Shown: positions 18,483-28,747, numbered from the stretch's first letter. The stretch: 64,000 bases of DNA from Pedobacter glucosidilyticus DSM 23534 (GCF_000425145.1 NZ_AULF01000010.1:96183-160182), one strand, 5' to 3'. Numbers and translations: made by a program. The notes: generated by a model from the letters alone, not told the origin.

Positions 18483-21400
18483 ATGACAATAATTTTGCTT
18501 AAAAAAGTACTTAAACATGGTGTGTATAGTTTTAGCTTAAACTTCTTTAGTTTAGGTGTTTATTTGTTTTTAGGATTATCTCCACTAGTTGTTAAAGCAC
18601 AAAAAAAAGAAGCTCCAAAATCTCCTGTTTATCTTCAAAAAGAAGGCAAATTGGCTTATACGCCAGATGCTTTAGGTAATCGTATCCCTGATTATTCTTA
18701 CAGTGGCTACCAAGCAGGGGAAAACGCTATTCCAAATGTTCCTGTGAAAGTTGTTGTGCCAACCATATTGGGCGATGCAACCGCCACTATACAAGCAGCT
18801 ATAGATGAAGTAGCTAAATTACCTTTAGATAAAAATGGTTTCAGAGGTGCTGTACTCTTGCAAAAAGCTGTTTATCAAGTTTATGGAACTATCAAAATAA
18901 ATGCTTCTGGTGTTGTTTTAAGAGGTAGTGGATTTCTAGTAAATGGTACTACCATTTTAGGTAAAGGCACAAACAGAGAAATATTAATTCGGGTTTTAGG
19001 AAAACAAAATCAGGTAAAGCAAACACCTGTTTCTATTGTAGATGATTACGTACCTGTAAACGCTTTTCAGTTTAAAATTGCCGACGTGAGCTCATTTAAA
19101 GTAGGAGATCAAATCCTGATCCATCGTCCATCTACACAAGAATGGATAACCAAACTAAATACCGTAACCTTTGGTGGTGGTTTAAGTAGTTTAGGATGGA
19201 AGCCCGGTCAAAGAGATATTTTTTGGGATAGAAAAATTATAGCTATCAATGGTAACAACATCACCATTGATGTACCCATTACCACAGCTTTAGATAAGCA
19301 ATTTGGACAAGCTACGGTGGCCAAATATCAGTGGAATGGCCGTATAACCAATATCGGAGTAGAAAATTTACAATTAGTATCAGATTACAATCAACAAAAT
19401 AAAAAAGACGAAGACCACCGCTGGAATGCTATCAACATAGAAAATGCAGCCGATGTTTGGGTAAGACAAATCAACTTTAAGCATTTTGCAGGTTCTGCGG
19501 TTTATGTAAATCAAAACAGTAAACGCGTAACGGTAGAAGATTGTAAATCTTTAGCACCAGTTTCTGAAATTGGTGGCGAGCGTAGAAATACTTTTTACAC
19601 CAAAGGCCAACAAACATTATTTCAAAGGTTATATGCTGAATTTGGTTACCATGATTTTGCCGTAGGTTTTATGGCAGCAGGGCCAAATGCTTTTGTACAA
19701 TGCCAAGCTGTAAATTCTCATAGCTTTAGCGGAGCTATAGATAGCTGGGCTTCAGGAGCTTTGTTTGATGTTATGAATATAGACGGACAAGCTTTAAGTT
19801 TTGCAAATAGAGGACAAGATGGGCAAGGTGCAGGATGGACAGCTGCTAACAGTCTTTTCTGGCAATGTAGTGCAGCTAAAGTGTATAACGAGCAACCACC
19901 AACAGCTCAAAATTGGGCTTTTGGTACTTGGGCACAATTTGCTGGCGATGGCTTTTGGGATATGTCTAATGAACATGTAAACCCAAGAAGTTTTTATTAT
20001 GCACAGTTAGAAGATCGTTTAGGAAAATCGGCAACAGCCAGAAAATTTTTATTACCTGTAGCATCAGAAGCATCTTCTAGTCCTTCTATAGAAACAGCTT
20101 TAGCATTAACGCAGCTAGCAGCAAAACCTATTTTACAATTAAGTCAGTTTATTGATGATGCTGGCTCAAGAACACCTATAAATACCGATGCAAACGGAGC
20201 TAAAATATTAAAGCCTATTATCGCTAAAGAAAATCTTAAAGCTGGCGATATGAAATTGAAAAACGGTTTTATCATTTATAAAGACAAGGTTGTTACAGGT
20301 GCCAAGCAAGATATACAATGGTGGTCTGGCAGTGCTAGACCATTCGCTTTAGATAAAATGCGTCCACATATTACCCGTTTTGTACCTGGCGAAATTGGTA
20401 ATGGTTTAACCGATGATTTAGAAGAACTTACAACAAGCATGCAACAAAAAAATGTAGTTGCAATGGATCATAACTACGGTTTATGGTACGAGCGTAGGAG
20501 GGATGACCACCAGCGTGTAAGAAGAATGGATGCAGAAGTTTGGCCGCCTTTTTACGAGCAACCTTTTGCCCGCAGCGGCCAAGGTATCGCCTGGGATGGC
20601 TTAAGTAAATACGATTTAACTACGTTTAACAAATGGTATTGGGGTAGGTTACAACAGTTTGCCAACCTTGCTGATGAAAAAGGCCTGGTACTTTTACATC
20701 AAAACTATTTTCAGCACAATATTCTAGAAGCTGGAGCACATTATGCAGATTTCCCTTGGCGACCAGCAAATAACATCAATGATACAGGTTTTCCAGAGCC
20801 TGTACCTTATGCAGGCGATAAACGCATTTTCATGGCAGAGCAGTTTTACGATGTTAATCATCCCGTAAGGAGGGCTTTGCATCGTAACTATATCCGCCAA
20901 TGTTTAGAGAATTTTAAAGATAATTCATCAGTGATACAACTTACTAGTGCAGAGTATACTGGGCCAACGCATTTTGTAGCTTTTTGGTTAGATGTAATTA
21001 AAGAATGGGAATTAGAAACAGGTAAAAAGCCTATCATTGGTTTAAGCGCTACTAAAGATGTACAAGACGAGATTTTAGCAGACCCCGAGCGTTCTAAATA
21101 TGTTAATGTTATTGATATCAGATATTGGTTTTACCAAGAAAACGGTATGGCTTATGCACCTAAAGGCGGACAAAATTTAGCGCCAAGGCAGCATGCTCGT
21201 TTAACCAAAGTTGGTAAATCGTCTTTTGAGCAGGTTTATAGGGCTGTGGCCGAGTATCGTTCTAAATATCCAGATAAAGCGGTTATCTATAATGCAGGTA
21301 ATTACGATAGAATGGGTTGGGCAGTATTCATGGCTGGCGGGTCTCTGGCAGATTTGCCTCTTATTACTGATGAAAATTTCTTAAAAGACGCTGCAACCAT

Positions 21401-21635
21401 GAAACCACAGCCACAATCACAAAAAGGCTTTTATACTTTGGCAAATGAATCATCGGCTATTGTTTACCAAAATAATCAGGCAGAGGTAAAACTAGGAAAC
21501 GGAACTTATGTGCTCAGCTACATCAGTCCACAAAGCGGTAAAGTTTTAAAGCAAAGCACTATAAAAATTAATAATCAAGCCATTAAAACAGAAGATTTAA
21601 AAAGTGATGTGGTGGTTTGGATAAAGAAAAAATAA
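18483..21635 (+). CDS. Large secreted two-module protein: parallel beta-helix plus C-terminal glycosidase-like domain (DUF6298-like)
   Basis: 1050 residues with a signal peptide ending near VVKAQ. Residues about 80-500 look like a right-handed parallel beta-helix of the pectate-lyase superfamily (repeating short strands, e.g. AAIDEVAKLPLDKNG, IKINASGVVLRGSG, VEDCKSLAP, and GVENLQLVSD). Residues about 615-1000 form a second module with KMRPHITRFVPGEIGNGL and YGLWYERRRDDHQRVRRMDA, which resembles a TIM-barrel glycosidase fold and which I associate with DUF6298. The last 60 residues look like a beta-rich appendage. It opens the long operon, followed 7 bp later by the GH140 gene. The activity is not established; it may act on RG-II or another pectin. 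Confidence 0.6.
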   Translation: MTIILLKKVLKHGVYSFSLNFFSLGVYLFLGLSPLVVKAQKKEAPKSPVYLQKEGKLAYTPDALGNRIPDYSYSGYQAGENAIPNVPVKVVVPTILGDATATIQAAIDEVAKLPLDKNGFRGAVLLQKAVYQVYGTIKINASGVVLRGSGFLVNGTTILGKGTNREILIRVLGKQNQVKQTPVSIVDDYVPVNAFQFKIADVSSFKVGDQILIHRPSTQEWITKLNTVTFGGGLSSLGWKPGQRDIFWDRKIIAINGNNITIDVPITTALDKQFGQATVAKYQWNGRITNIGVENLQLVSDYNQQNKKDEDHRWNAINIENAADVWVRQINFKHFAGSAVYVNQNSKRVTVEDCKSLAPVSEIGGERRNTFYTKGQQTLFQRLYAEFGYHDFAVGFMAAGPNAFVQCQAVNSHSFSGAIDSWASGALFDVMNIDGQALSFANRGQDGQGAGWTAANSLFWQCSAAKVYNEQPPTAQNWAFGTWAQFAGDGFWDMSNEHVNPRSFYYAQLEDRLGKSATARKFLLPVASEASSSPSIETALALTQLAAKPILQLSQFIDDAGSRTPINTDANGAKILKPIIAKENLKAGDMKLKNGFIIYKDKVVTGAKQDIQWWSGSARPFALDKMRPHITRFVPGEIGNGLTDDLEELTTSMQQKNVVAMDHNYGLWYERRRDDHQRVRRMDAEVWPPFYEQPFARSGQGIAWDGLSKYDLTTFNKWYWGRLQQFANLADEKGLVLLHQNYFQHNILEAGAHYADFPWRPANNINDTGFPEPVPYAGDKRIFMAEQFYDVNHPVRRALHRNYIRQCLENFKDNSSVIQLTSAEYTGPTHFVAFWLDVIKEWELETGKKPIIGLSATKDVQDEILADPERSKYVNVIDIRYWFYQENGMAYAPKGGQNLAPRQHARLTKVGKSSFEQVYRAVAEYRSKYPDKAVIYNAGNYDRMGWAVFMAGGSLADLPLITDENFLKDAATMKPQPQSQKGFYTLANESSAIVYQNNQAEVKLGNGTYVLSYISPQSGKVLKQSTIKINNQAIKTEDLKSDVVVWIKKK

Positions 21636-21642
21636 GATAAAG

Positions 21643-23037
21643 ATGAAGAGAATCATAAACATTGTTTTTTTGATAGCGATAGCATTTACTGCATGTCAAA
21701 CTACTGAAGAGTATCATGGAGTGCAATTGCTTAAAATATCAGAAAACAAGAGGTATTTAATGACAGAGGATGGTAAACCTTTTTTCTGGTTGGGGGATAC
21801 AGGCTGGTTATTATTCAATAAACTAAACAGGGCAGAGGCAGAAACTTATCTTGAAGACCGCAAGCAAAAAGGCTTTAATGTGGTACAAGCTATGGTTTTA
21901 CATACCGTTCCTTCGGTAAATGTATACGGAGACTCTTCTTTAATAAACGCAAATGTTGCTACGCCAGATACCACAGCAGGAAACAACCCGCAAGATTCTT
22001 TGGCTTATGATTATTGGGATCATCTAGATTTTATCATCGATAAAGCTAGCGAAAAAGGTATTTACATGGCTTTAGTGCCTGTTTGGGGTACTAATGTTAA
22101 AGATGGAAAGGTTAGCGTAGCACAAGCAGAACAATACGCTAAATTTTTAGCTAAGCGATACAAAGACCGCAACAATATCATTTGGTTAAACGGTGGCGAT
22201 ATCAAAGGCAGTGATTCTTTAGCTGTATGGAAGAAAATAGGTGAAACTTTAAGAGCTCATGACGATAGGCATTTGATAACTTTTCATCCGAGAGGCAGAA
22301 CAGCTTCATCAGACTGGTTTCATAAGGAAAGTTGGTTAGATTTTAATATGGTACAATCTGGCCATAGAAGGTACGACCAAGATACTTCAAAAAAAGAAGT
22401 GAAGCATTACGGCGAAGACAACTGGAAGTTTATGGAAGCCGATTTAAAATTAAGCCCGCTTAAACCAACTATAGATGGAGAACCTTCATACGAGGGCATC
22501 CCGCAAGGTTTACATGATACTTTAGAACCACGTTGGACAGATGCTGATGTTCGCAGATACGGCTACTGGTCGGTTTTTGCTGGTGCTTTTGGGTATACTT
22601 ATGGTCATAACTCAGTGATGCAAATGCATCAAAAAACAGATTCTACAAGCGCTTATGGCTCAAAAGAATTATGGAGCCAAGCTATTCATGCGCCAGGAGC
22701 TAAGCAAATGGTTCATTTAAAAAATCTAATGCTGTCTAAACCTTATTTCAATCGTATTCCAGACCAAAGTCTAATTGCAGAAAACGGAGAAAAATATAAC
22801 CGATTGATAGCTACCAGAGCAGATGATTACGCCATGATTTATACCTATACGGGTAGAAATATGAAAATCAATATGGGTAAAATTAAAGGTGATGAGGTGA
22901 AAGTTTCTTGGTTTAACCCACGCGATGGTAAATACAAAGAAGAAGCTAAAGTAGAAAATAAAGGTGTAAAGGAGTTTAACCCACCGGGCGATGTTAAAGA
23001 AGGGAATGATTGGGTGTTGGTTTTGGAGAGTTTTTAA
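21643..23037 (+). CDS. GH140-type endo-apiosidase lipoprotein
   Basis: 464 residues, lipoprotein (lipobox AFTAC, cysteine residue 18). The N-terminal catalytic segment begins ENKRYLMTEDGKPFFWLGDT and continues with EDRKQKGFNVVQ, NIIWLNGGD (D186) and IDGEPSYEG (E280, E284). This is the arrangement of GH140, the family founded by the B. thetaiotaomicron RG-II apiosidase BT1012, whose acid/base-nucleophile pair are an Asp and a Glu in equivalent positions as I recall. GH140 cleaves the apiose linkage that joins RG-II side chains A or B to the backbone. This is the strongest single indicator that the locus targets RG-II. The C-terminus (YNRLIATRADDY...KEGNDWVLVLESF) resembles a collagen-binding-like beta domain. 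Confidence 0.82.
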   Translation: MKRIINIVFLIAIAFTACQTTEEYHGVQLLKISENKRYLMTEDGKPFFWLGDTGWLLFNKLNRAEAETYLEDRKQKGFNVVQAMVLHTVPSVNVYGDSSLINANVATPDTTAGNNPQDSLAYDYWDHLDFIIDKASEKGIYMALVPVWGTNVKDGKVSVAQAEQYAKFLAKRYKDRNNIIWLNGGDIKGSDSLAVWKKIGETLRAHDDRHLITFHPRGRTASSDWFHKESWLDFNMVQSGHRRYDQDTSKKEVKHYGEDNWKFMEADLKLSPLKPTIDGEPSYEGIPQGLHDTLEPRWTDADVRRYGYWSVFAGAFGYTYGHNSVMQMHQKTDSTSAYGSKELWSQAIHAPGAKQMVHLKNLMLSKPYFNRIPDQSLIAENGEKYNRLIATRADDYAMIYTYTGRNMKINMGKIKGDEVKVSWFNPRDGKYKEEAKVENKGVKEFNPPGDVKEGNDWVLVLESF

Positions 23038-23125
23038 GAGTAGAAAGTATAAAGTACAAAGTAGAAAGTATAAAGTACTGATTATAAAGTAGAAAGAACT
23101 GGGTAAAGAGAGTAATAGATAGTAG
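23038..23125 (+). repeat. Short degenerate AGTATAAAGTA-type repeats in an intra-operon spacer
   Basis: The 101-bp spacer between the GH140 and GH43 genes contains repeated AGTAGAAAGTATAAAGTAC-like units (about 8-11 bp period). The same motif occurs at 41490-41590 and 42141-42172. In every case the repeats are in spacers, not in genes. Confidence 0.65.
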
Positions 23126-23138
23126 ATAAGAATAAACA

Positions 23139-24122
23139 ATGCAAAGAATTAATCATATAAGGAAATTAAACAAGCAAGCATGGCAATTCTTCTCCTTTAG
23201 AGAGGGATTTAGGCTGATGTTTCTTTTTTTCTTAGCGATGTTTTTTTCTTCATGCAACCCAAATGTTTACATGTTTACTTCTTTTCATGAGCCAGCAACA
23301 GATGGCTTAAGATTGCTTTATAGTAAAGACGCCTACCATTGGGAAGATTTAAATCAGGTTTTCTTAAAACCAGAGATAGGTTCCCAAAAAGTAATGAGAG
23401 ACCCATCTATTGTACAAGGTCCAGACGGGGTTTACCATTTAGTATGGACAAGCAGCTGGAAAGGCGATAAAGGTTTCGGCTATGCCAGTTCTAAAGATTT
23501 AATGAATTGGTCGGCACAGCAATTTATTCCAGTAATGCAGCATGAAGCAACTACGGTAAATGTTTGGGCGCCAGAGTTGTTTTATGATGATGAGGAAAAG
23601 CAATTTATCATTATTTGGGCTTCTACCATTCCTTACCGCTTTGAAAAAGGAATAGAAGAAGAGCAGAACAACCACCGTATGTATTACACTACCACTAAAG
23701 ATTTTAAAACTTTTACGCCTACAAAATTATTTATAGACCCCGGTTTTAGTGTCATAGATGCTGTAATAGTGAAAAGGGCTCAACAAGATTATGTTTTGGT
23801 TTTGAAAGATAACACTCGGCCAAACCGGAACATGAAAGTAGCTTTTGCTAAACATCCATTGGGGCCATATAACCAAGTTTCTGCTGCTTTTACGCCTCAT
23901 TTAACAGAAGGTCCATCCGTAGTAAAAGTAGCTAACAACTGGCTTATTTATTACGACTCTTACGGAGATAAAAAATATGCCGCAGTAAGTACCCAAGATT
24001 TCAAAAGCTTTAAAAATATCAATACAGAAATTAAACTGCCTGAAGGGCACAAACACGGGACTATTTTTAAAGCCAAAGCAAAACATCTGAAGGCAATCAT
24101 CAATAAAGCCGAAAAAAATTAA
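23139..24122 (+). CDS. GH43-family glycosidase, lipoprotein
   Basis: 327 residues; likely lipoprotein with lipobox FFSSC (cysteine about residue 39) after a longer N-region. It has the GH43 five-bladed propeller pattern: catalytic base candidate D88 (MRDPSI), WAPE (E146), pKa-modulating candidate D207 (VIDAVI) and acid candidate E257 (EGPSVVK). GH43 members act on alpha-L-arabinofuranosides, beta-xylosides or beta-galactosides; the subfamily cannot be told by eye. It is preceded by AGTATAAAGT-like repeats and followed 1 bp later by the next gene. Confidence 0.75.
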   Translation: MQRINHIRKLNKQAWQFFSFREGFRLMFLFFLAMFFSSCNPNVYMFTSFHEPATDGLRLLYSKDAYHWEDLNQVFLKPEIGSQKVMRDPSIVQGPDGVYHLVWTSSWKGDKGFGYASSKDLMNWSAQQFIPVMQHEATTVNVWAPELFYDDEEKQFIIIWASTIPYRFEKGIEEEQNNHRMYYTTTKDFKTFTPTKLFIDPGFSVIDAVIVKRAQQDYVLVLKDNTRPNRNMKVAFAKHPLGPYNQVSAAFTPHLTEGPSVVKVANNWLIYYDSYGDKKYAAVSTQDFKSFKNINTEIKLPEGHKHGTIFKAKAKHLKAIINKAEKN

Positions 24123-24123
24123 T

Positions 24124-25968
24124 ATGAAAATCATTCAAACCTGTATAGCCATAGCATTAAGCACCTCTAGTTTGCTAGCCCAGCAAGACACGGTGAGATA
24201 TATTGGAAAAACGCTTTCTAATGTAGATTACCACCATGGGCAGTTAAGTTTGGCGGTAGGTGTACATAATATACAAGTGATGCGAGCAAACAGAATGCAT
24301 CCAGAATATAACGCTGGCCATAATTTTACTTATAACCACCAACCCATGTTGGCTTATTGGAACAATACTTTCTTTTTAGAGTATTTGAGTAACCCCGTGG
24401 GCGAGCATATCGCAGAAGGTAAAACCTTGCTGCAAACATCTAAAGATGGCTACCAATGGTCGGCACCAGCAGTAGTTTTTCCGCCTTACAAAGTGCCAGA
24501 TGGCTTTACAAAACCCAATCATCCCGGTAAGGCTAAAGATTTATATGCCATTATGCACCAACGCATGGGATTTTATGTAAGTGCTAGCAATAGGTTATTG
24601 GTTTTGGGTTATTATGGTGTGGCTTTAGATGCTAAAGACGACCCTAATGATGGTAATGGCATTGGCCGAGTAGTGCGTGAAATTTATAAAGATGGCACTT
24701 ATGGCCCTATCTATTTCATCCGTTTTAATGCTTCTTTCAATACCAAATTGGCTCAATATCCTTTCTATACAAAAAGTAAAGACAAAGGCTTTGTAGCTGC
24801 TTGTAACGAGTTACTTTCTAAACCTTTATTGATGCAGCAATGGTCTGAAGAGGCTGATAGAAACGACCCTTTAGTGCCTTACAAAAGAGCTATTAAAGCT
24901 TTTAGCTATTATACTTTACCTGATGGCAGAATTGCTGGCTTTTGGAAACATGCTTTAACCAGCATTAGCACCAATGGAGGTAAAAGCTGGCAATACGATG
25001 CTGTAAGAGCACCAGGTTTTGTAAATAGCAATGCTAAAATATGGGGGCAAAAAACTTCCGATGGTAAATATGCTACGGTTTACAATCCTTCAGAATACCG
25101 TTGGCCTTTGGCTGTTTCTGTGAGTGATGATGGTTTAAATTATCGCAATTTATTATTGGTAAATGGCGAAATATCTCCTATGCGTTACGGAGGAAATTAT
25201 AAATCTTACGGCCCGCAGTATGTAAGAGGTATTTTAGAAGGTAACGGCATCCCGGCTGATAAGAATATGTGGGTTGGCTACAGCATGAATAAAGAAGATA
25301 TGTGGGTAGCAAAAATTCCTGTTCCGGTTAAAGATAAAGTAGAAACGCCTGTAAATGATGTTTTTGCAGATTTAAAAACTGGCGAAGAATTAAAAGAATG
25401 GAATATTTATAGTCCGCTTTGGGCTTCCGCAAAAATAGAGCAAGCTCCTAATGGTAAAAAAGCTTTGGCTTTACGCGATAAGGATTTGTACGATTACGCT
25501 AAAGTAGAAAGAGTCATCCCTTCGGCAGAGCAAGTTTCTATCGAGTTTTCTTTTACGCCGGCTCAGGCTGATAAAGGCTTGTTACACATAGAACTATTAG
25601 ACCAAAAAGGTATTGCCGCAACCCGCATTATTGTTGATGCTGATGGAGAATTGAAATCTAAAGCAGGTTATCGCAACAGTGGGATTGCTAAATACGAAGC
25701 CGGTAAAACCTATACTTTAAGATTAGAGGTAAATACTAAAACCCGTTCTTACAAACTGTTTTTAAACGGACAAGAGAAGGGGACAAAACTGTTTTTTGCT
25801 CCGGTAGCAGAAATTAGTAGGGTAGCTTTTAGAACAGGTGAAGTTAGTCGTTTTCCAGATGCGGATACACCAACCGATCAGGATTATGATTTAAAAAATC
25901 CGGGCGAGCCTGTAAAAGAAGCCGTTTATTTTATTCACGCTTTAAAAACATCAGCGCTAAGCAAATAA
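24124..25968 (+). CDS. Secreted beta-propeller protein, probably GH145/PL42-like, with a C-terminal lectin-like domain
   Basis: 614 residues with a signal peptide (MKIIQTCIAIALST...LAQ). The first ~410 residues show a repeated propeller pattern: LLQTSKDGYQWSAP, SISTNGGKSWQY, VSVSDDGLNY. The segment TLSNVDYHHGQLSLAVGVHN and the overall layout recall the GH145 (and related PL42) alpha-L-rhamnosidase/lyase propellers; the histidine at residue 48 sits where, as I recall, the catalytic His48 of BT3686 lies. Residues ~420-610 form a concanavalin-like segment (DLYDYAKVERV...TRSYKLFLNGQEKGT). If GH145-like, it would act on a rhamnose linked 1,4 to glucuronate. Family membership needs a search, and another propeller family is possible. 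Confidence 0.5.
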   Translation: MKIIQTCIAIALSTSSLLAQQDTVRYIGKTLSNVDYHHGQLSLAVGVHNIQVMRANRMHPEYNAGHNFTYNHQPMLAYWNNTFFLEYLSNPVGEHIAEGKTLLQTSKDGYQWSAPAVVFPPYKVPDGFTKPNHPGKAKDLYAIMHQRMGFYVSASNRLLVLGYYGVALDAKDDPNDGNGIGRVVREIYKDGTYGPIYFIRFNASFNTKLAQYPFYTKSKDKGFVAACNELLSKPLLMQQWSEEADRNDPLVPYKRAIKAFSYYTLPDGRIAGFWKHALTSISTNGGKSWQYDAVRAPGFVNSNAKIWGQKTSDGKYATVYNPSEYRWPLAVSVSDDGLNYRNLLLVNGEISPMRYGGNYKSYGPQYVRGILEGNGIPADKNMWVGYSMNKEDMWVAKIPVPVKDKVETPVNDVFADLKTGEELKEWNIYSPLWASAKIEQAPNGKKALALRDKDLYDYAKVERVIPSAEQVSIEFSFTPAQADKGLLHIELLDQKGIAATRIIVDADGELKSKAGYRNSGIAKYEAGKTYTLRLEVNTKTRSYKLFLNGQEKGTKLFFAPVAEISRVAFRTGEVSRFPDADTPTDQDYDLKNPGEPVKEAVYFIHALKTSALSK

Positions 25969-25970
25969 TC

Positions 25971-28745
25971 ATGTTCAAGAGCCTAAACATATATTTTACT
26001 TTGATTCTGTTTTTGATAACAGCTGGTTTATCTGCGCAACAAACAGAAAAAGTTATGCTTTCTGGAACTGGTTTTGGCAATACTAAAAACTGGGATTTTT
26101 TCTGTACCGATGGTGCAAACTCTGGCAAATGGACAAGTATTGCCGTACCTTCTAACTGGGAGTTACAGGGCTTTGGTAAATATAATTATGGCTTTAATAA
26201 AGAGGTAAATAAAGGCAAAGAAAAAGGACTTTATAAATATAGTTTCACAGTTGCCGATGCTTGGAAGAACAAGAAAATCAATTTGGTTTTTGATGGTGTG
26301 ATGACTGATGCCGAAGTTAAAATTAACGGAAAAGTAGCAGGAGAGATACATCAAGGTTCTTTTTATCAGTTTAAATATAATATTACCGAGCTAGTAAAAT
26401 TTCAGGAAAGCAATTTGTTAGAGGTTACGGTAAGCAAGCATTCTGCAAATAAATCTGTTAATGCAGCAGAACGCGAGGCTGATTACTGGATTTTTGGAGG
26501 CATTTTTAGACCTGTTTTTTTAGAAGCTTTACCAAAACAACATATCCAACAAGTTTCTATAGATGCTAAAGCCGATGGCTCTTTTCAAGCTAAAGTTGCA
26601 CATCAGGGCGAAGCCCAAAAACTAGTTTTAGAAGTTTTTGACCAAGCTGGTAAAAGGTTAGGGAAACATCAACAAGCATTATCGGGTAATTTAAATCTTA
26701 TTAAAACAACTTTTAAAGCCCCTAAATTATGGTCGGCAGAGTTTCCAAACCTGTACAAAGCTGTTTTTTCTTTATACGATGGTTCTAAATTGCTTCATCA
26801 AATCAGTAAAAATATTGGTTTCCGTACGGTAGAGCTAAGGGAGCGTGATGGCGTTTACATCAATGGCGTAAAAATTAAATTTAAAGGGGTTAATCACCAT
26901 TCTTTTTGGCCAGAATCTGGCAGAACAACAAGTAAAACCATCAGCATAAATGATGTAAAACTTATCAAAGAAATGAATATGAATGCCATCAGGATGGCAC
27001 ATTATCCGCCTGATAGTCATTTACTTGAAGCTTGCGATTCTTTGGGTTTATATGTGATGAACGAGCTAGCTGGCTGGCATGGGCATTACGATACGCCAAC
27101 AGGTACTAAACTGCTCAAAGAAATGTTTGTTAGAGATGAAAATCATCCATCCATTATTTTTTGGGCAAATGGTAACGAGGGTGGTCATAATACAGATTTA
27201 GACCCATTATTTACACAATTAGACATCCAAAAAAGACCTGTTGTACACCCTTGGGAAATTTACGGAGGTTTTGAAACTACGCATTACCGCGAATATAATT
27301 ATGGCATTGGCAATTACGATCAAGGTAGAAATATCATCATGCCTACCGAGTTTTTACATGGGATGTTTGACGGTGGTCATGCCGCTGGTTTAGAAGATTA
27401 TTGGAAAGCCATGTGGAGCAATCCGCTATCGGCAGGTGGTTTTTTATGGGATTTTGCCGACCAAGGCGTGGTACGTACCGATAAAAATGGAATATTAGAT
27501 ACCGATGGTAACCACGGTGCTGATGGTATTGTTGGTCCGCATCACGAAAAAGAAGGTAGCTTTTATGCTATAAAAGAAATTTGGTCACCGGTTTTTATAG
27601 AACGCAGAGAAATTACCCCAGCTTTTGATGGTAAACTCATCATAGAAAACCGCTACCATTTTACCAATCTTAACCAATGCAGTTTCAGTTATAAACTAAG
27701 CAAGTTAGCCACACAAGGCGAAAACTTGGTTAAAACAGGTCAAATAGAAGCTCCAAATCTAAAACCTTTAGAAAAAGGGGCATTACAAATACTTTTACCG
27801 TCAGACTGGAACACTTTTGATGTTTTATTTGTAACGGCTAAAGATGTATACGGACAAGAAATTTTTACCTGGAGTTTCCCTATCACTAGGCCAGAAAATA
27901 CCTTGAAAATAGCTTTATCTAATTCATTCAAAAACAAGGTAGAAGCTACAGAAAGTACTAATGCTTATGTTTTAAAAGTTGCCGATTTACAACTCAGCAT
28001 CAATAAAACAACAGGAATTTTAGAGCAGGTACAAAATCAAAAAGGAGTAATTCCTTTTAACAATGGGCCTTTTATACAAGAAGGAGCTACAAACTTTAAA
28101 AATTTCAGCTTAAAGCAAGACGGCGATAATATCATCATCTCTTCATCTTTTGATAAAAAGGAAAGCTTTAACACTTTACAGTGGACAATATATCCATCGG
28201 GAATGGTGAAAATGCAGGTTAAATATTTCCCCGAGAGCTATTTTACCAGATATGTAGGTGTAAACTTCTCTTTTCCAGAAGAGCAAATAAAAGGGGTAGA
28301 ATTTATGGGTTTTGGTCCTTACCGTGTTTGGAAAAACCGTATGAAAGGTAACCAATTTGGCATCTGGAAAAAAGATTATAACGATAATTCTACCGGAGAA
28401 ATTCCTTTTGAATATCCAGAGTTTAAAGGTTATTACGCCAATATGTACTGGTGCAAATTCATCACCAAAGAACAAAGTTTTAAGGTTTATACCGATAAGG
28501 AAGATATCTTTTTAAGGTTGTTTACGCCTAAAAAGCAAAAAGATACCGAGTGGGAAAATATGCAAATGACTTTCCCTTCCGGGGATATTTCTTTCATGAA
28601 TGGTATTGCAGCTATAGGTACTAAAACTCAAAAACCAGAAACTACTGGTCCAATGGGGATGAAACATATTTATTATGATTTTGAGAAAGAACCTAAAAGA
28701 GCTTTAGATATGACATTGTATTTTGATTTTACAGGGAAAGATTAA
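25971..28745 (+). CDS. GH2-family glycosidase (beta-galactosidase/beta-glucuronidase type), secreted
   Basis: 924 residues with a signal peptide (ending GLSAQ). The sugar-binding, immunoglobulin-like and TIM-barrel domains of GH2 are in order: SIAVPSNWELQGFGK, GIFRPVFLEAL, then GVNHHSFWPESGRTT. The acid/base candidate is E403 (ANGNEGG) and the nucleophile candidate E460 (IIMPTEFLHG). GH2 enzymes of the B. thetaiotaomicron RG-II PUL include beta-glucuronidases and an alpha-L-arabinopyranosidase, any of which would fit. Located 2 bp after the propeller gene and 2 bp before the GH78 gene. Confidence 0.85.
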   Translation: MFKSLNIYFTLILFLITAGLSAQQTEKVMLSGTGFGNTKNWDFFCTDGANSGKWTSIAVPSNWELQGFGKYNYGFNKEVNKGKEKGLYKYSFTVADAWKNKKINLVFDGVMTDAEVKINGKVAGEIHQGSFYQFKYNITELVKFQESNLLEVTVSKHSANKSVNAAEREADYWIFGGIFRPVFLEALPKQHIQQVSIDAKADGSFQAKVAHQGEAQKLVLEVFDQAGKRLGKHQQALSGNLNLIKTTFKAPKLWSAEFPNLYKAVFSLYDGSKLLHQISKNIGFRTVELRERDGVYINGVKIKFKGVNHHSFWPESGRTTSKTISINDVKLIKEMNMNAIRMAHYPPDSHLLEACDSLGLYVMNELAGWHGHYDTPTGTKLLKEMFVRDENHPSIIFWANGNEGGHNTDLDPLFTQLDIQKRPVVHPWEIYGGFETTHYREYNYGIGNYDQGRNIIMPTEFLHGMFDGGHAAGLEDYWKAMWSNPLSAGGFLWDFADQGVVRTDKNGILDTDGNHGADGIVGPHHEKEGSFYAIKEIWSPVFIERREITPAFDGKLIIENRYHFTNLNQCSFSYKLSKLATQGENLVKTGQIEAPNLKPLEKGALQILLPSDWNTFDVLFVTAKDVYGQEIFTWSFPITRPENTLKIALSNSFKNKVEATESTNAYVLKVADLQLSINKTTGILEQVQNQKGVIPFNNGPFIQEGATNFKNFSLKQDGDNIIISSSFDKKESFNTLQWTIYPSGMVKMQVKYFPESYFTRYVGVNFSFPEEQIKGVEFMGFGPYRVWKNRMKGNQFGIWKKDYNDNSTGEIPFEYPEFKGYYANMYWCKFITKEQSFKVYTDKEDIFLRLFTPKKQKDTEWENMQMTFPSGDISFMNGIAAIGTKTQKPETTGPMGMKHIYYDFEKEPKRALDMTLYFDFTGKD

Positions 28746-28747
28746 AG

